Part shown: piece by piece, positions 62,463-64,000 of the stretch | Layout: each line of letters begins with the position of its first letter | Numbering within the stretch: position 1 is the stretch's first letter | From: DAOTXN01 sp034435435 | GTDB lineage: Bacteria > Chloroflexota > Anaerolineae > S140-20 | Assembly (NCBI GenBank): GCA_034435435.1 | Contig: DAOTXN010000182.1 | Span: 4,727-68,726, forward strand | Direction: 5' to 3' | DNA length: 64,000 bases | Made by a program: the position numbers and the translations under genes | The notes under the pieces: model-generated | What the model was told of the DNA's origin: nothing | The model's database searches: none | Seen by the model: only the letters and a program-made list of their open reading frames with translations

Positions 62463-63430
62463 GGTTTGACCTCGTTCGACTCACTTGTCCTGGCGGGCAG
62501 CGCCAGGGGAGGCTCACGAACGTCTCGCTCGATCTGCCGCACGCTGTCGTAGATGTGGTCGTCCACTGCCACAAAACGCTGGATGCCCAGGGTCTGCAAG
62601 ATGGCGCGGCCCTCGGCGCTGCGTTCCAGGCTCACCAGTAGGTCGTACAACTCGGCGCGCAACTGCGGACGCACCTGTGGGCCGACGACGACCGGCGGCG
62701 CGCCAAAGGGCATGGATTGGTGGATGATGCGCACCCGGCCAGCCAGCGCCGGGTCGCGCGCCAGGGCAAAGTCGTACACCAGGCTGTCTACCGCTGCGCC
62801 GTCAGCCAGGCCGTCGGCCACGGCGTGGATGGCGTCGTCGTGGCTGTAGGTGAAAAAGGTGCGCTCGAAAAACGTCTCGGGTTGTTCGCTCAATTGCTGC
62901 ACCAGCCACGTGGGGTAGTTGCGTCCGGTGTGCGACATGGGGTCGGTAAAGGCAAACACTTTGCCTTTCAGGTCGGCCATGCTGTGCGCCGGGCTGTCGG
63001 CCGGTACGATGAGATAAGAATAGTACACCGCCTCGCCGTTGACCTGGGGGGCGGCCAGCAGTTCCATGCCAAACTCGCGCTGGCCGGCCACGTAGGCGCT
63101 GGTGCACACAAAGGCCAGGTCTACCTGCCCGTCGCGGATCAGCTCGTTCACCTCGGCGTAGGTGCGCCGCTGGATCATTTCGACCGGGCGCTCCAGTTGC
63201 TCGCCCAGGTAATCCAGGAGAGGACGATAGCTGTCGAGGTTGCCTTTGGGCGAGGCGACGGCGGCCACGGCCACGCGCAAGGGCAGCACATTTTCTTCGG
63301 CGTAACCGGCGGGCGCTACAGGCTCCAGGTCACTCAGGTTGATGGTGGGTTCAGCGCCATCTGACTGATCACAACCACTCGGCGTTAATAGTAATATCAG
63401 GAGGCCGAAAAGCGCGCAGCATTTGATCAC
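62459..63430 (-). CDS. PhnD-like periplasmic binding lipoprotein (sensor component)
   Basis: A 323-residue PhnD-fold protein. The N-terminus (Leu-Ile-Leu-Leu-Leu-Thr-Pro-Ser-Gly-Cys) is a lipoprotein signal with an atypical Pro before Ser-Gly-Cys. The domain shows Leu-Arg-Val-Ala-Val, Asp-Tyr-Leu-Gly-Glu-Gln-Leu and Asp-Leu-Ala-Phe-Val-Cys-Thr. GTG 63430 has GGAGAG 7 bases upstream; TTG 63493 would add residues without a ribosome-binding site. TtrS carries a similar fold fused to its kinase; here it is separate and overlaps the kinase gene by four bases. Confidence 0.85.
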   Translation of the reverse strand: MIKCCALFGLLILLLTPSGCDQSDGAEPTINLSDLEPVAPAGYAEENVLPLRVAVAAVASPKGNLDSYRPLLDYLGEQLERPVEMIQRRTYAEVNELIRDGQVDLAFVCTSAYVAGQREFGMELLAAPQVNGEAVYYSYLIVPADSPAHSMADLKGKVFAFTDPMSHTGRNYPTWLVQQLSEQPETFFERTFFTYSHDDAIHAVADGLADGAAVDSLVYDFALARDPALAGRVRIIHQSMPFGAPPVVVGPQVRPQLRAELYDLLVSLERSAEGRAILQTLGIQRFVAVDDHIYDSVRQIERDVREPPLALPARTSESNEVKP

Positions 63431-63473
63431 CGCGATTCTCTCCGCTGCTAAGTAGTCATTCGCACTGCTGGTA

Positions 63474-63501
63474 AAGATACTCGAAACGGCCAAGATGTCA
63501 A
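63474..63501 (-). promoter_or_regulatory. Promoter of the sensor/kinase/regulator operon
   Basis: TTGACA (63496-63501), 16 bases, TATCTT (63474-63479) on the minus strand, about 45 bases before GTG 63430. The rest of the gap 63431-63735 shows no gene I can support. Confidence 0.6.
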
Positions 63502-63735
63502 TATTCTTCTTCTAGCAGGATGCGGAGAAGCCCAGCGGTATCTGTTCGTCGTTCACGGCGACCATCCCGCCGACCGCCAGTGCAGAATCCGCCCCATGTC
63601 CACGTATGCTGCAATCATGCCGGCCAGTGCCGATATCGGTAGGACCCCACTCAATCGTGATGGGGATGTGCGTTGACAAAACGGGGTCCTCTGGCACAAT
63701 CTGATATGAGCAAAAACCAGACCAGGAGAGCGCCA

Positions 63736-63885
63736 ATGGGCCCGCAGAGTGTATTATGCCCCAATGAGGCGTGTGCCGCAAGGGGACAAATCGGTAAAGG
63801 CAACATCGGTGTGCACAGTCTGAAAGAGCAGCGCTACAAGTGCCATGTATCTCATCTCGACTTTAGACCATTGGTCACAAGTTAA
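63736..63885 (+). pseudogene. N-terminal zinc-finger fragment of an insertion-sequence transposase
   Basis: ATG 63736 (after AGGAGAG) reads 49 residues. Leu-Cys-Pro-Asn-Glu-Ala-Cys-Ala-Ala-Arg-Gly-Gln, then Gly-Asn-Ile and His-Ser-Leu-Lys-Glu-Gln-Arg-Tyr-Lys-Cys form the N-terminal zinc finger of transposases of the IS1-like group. The second Cys pair is broken after Tyr-Lys-Cys-His and the frame ends soon after, with no catalytic domain. A truncated relic. Confidence 0.5.
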
Positions 63886-64000
63886 GGTTTTTTCAAAATT
63901 GTCAAGTTGAGTACCGCCATCGCCGCCATCTGGCTTTCGGCGCTTGTGGAAATGGAGAACTGCGGTAACATTGAGCGTATGACGACTTCGAGCAAAGAGA
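63886..64000. other. Window end, no supported feature
   Basis: The last 115 bases hold no reading frame with a recognisable product on either strand. They may be part of the decayed transposase region. Confidence 0.3.

Noticed and set aside
63512..63781. Leftward 89-codon frame upstream of the sensor operon
   Set aside because: No ribosome-binding site, no recognisable domain, and it crosses the likely promoter and the antisense of the transposase fragment.

Overview
The window is about 64 kb of GC-rich chromosome from what looks like an anaerobic or facultative member of the Chloroflexota, most likely Anaerolineae-like. The evidence is a fused one-chain glycyl-tRNA synthetase, type 2 isopentenyl-diphosphate isomerase, tandem aldehyde:ferredoxin oxidoreductases, many FmdE-type and Fe-S proteins, and short dispersed palindromic repeats in the gaps. 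This placement is inference. There are no rRNA genes and no CRISPR array, and the only mobile-element trace is a transposase fragment at the right edge.

Region 1 (0.1-16.5 kb, minus strand) starts with a GT-C glycosyltransferase at the left edge. A 14 kb catabolic operon then reads from about 16.5 down to 2.6 kb: a GntR regulator, a sugar ABC importer lacking its ATPase, a Zn polyol/sugar dehydrogenase, an FGGY kinase, a class I aldolase, two AOR-family tungsten oxidoreductases, a MoaD-like protein, an SsnA-type amidohydrolase and a PreA-like flavin/Fe-S protein. The likely logic is import, oxidation, phosphorylation and aldol cleavage, with ferredoxin-linked oxidation of the aldehyde. Region 2 (16.7-30.6 kb) is mostly housekeeping: an oligopeptide-type binding protein, glyS, recO, Nudix, a VapBC-like pair, the PPDK regulatory protein, a prenyl synthase, fni, acpP, mobA, an orphan OmpR-type regulator, a LysM lipoprotein and tRNA-Gly(CCC).

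Region 3 (31-46 kb, minus strand) is rich in redox, metal and sulfur genes: a THEP1-like NTPase, a radical SAM enzyme, two CODH-type Fe-S proteins with a 48-residue protein between them, an ABC-2 exporter, a PIG-L deacetylase, a DGC protein, ArsG/ArsF-like membrane proteins, FmdE, two TauE/SafE permeases, a rhodanese, Acr3, a small thioredoxin, a large permease and ArsR. Two pieces of a broken FmdE gene flank the rhodanese-TauE-TauE block.

Region 4 (46-51.2 kb) is a complete fluoride-response operon. A strong promoter leads into a fluoride (crcB-type) riboswitch aptamer and an overlapping terminator. These are followed by two paralogous MutS-like ATPases, the fluoride channel CrcB/FluC and a DUF190-CBS protein. 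Placing the MutS-like pair first under a fluoride switch is the most interesting observation here.

Region 5 (51.3-63.4 kb) is a tetrathionate-reductase-like system. Its regulators are a PhnD-fold lipoprotein, a histidine kinase and a NarL-type regulator, which look like a TtrS sensor split in two plus TtrR. They are followed by ttrB-, ttrC- and ttrA-like genes, a c-type cytochrome, FmdE, a MOT1-type molybdate transporter and a polyferredoxin. Several short dispersed repeats end or interrupt coding sequences in frame.
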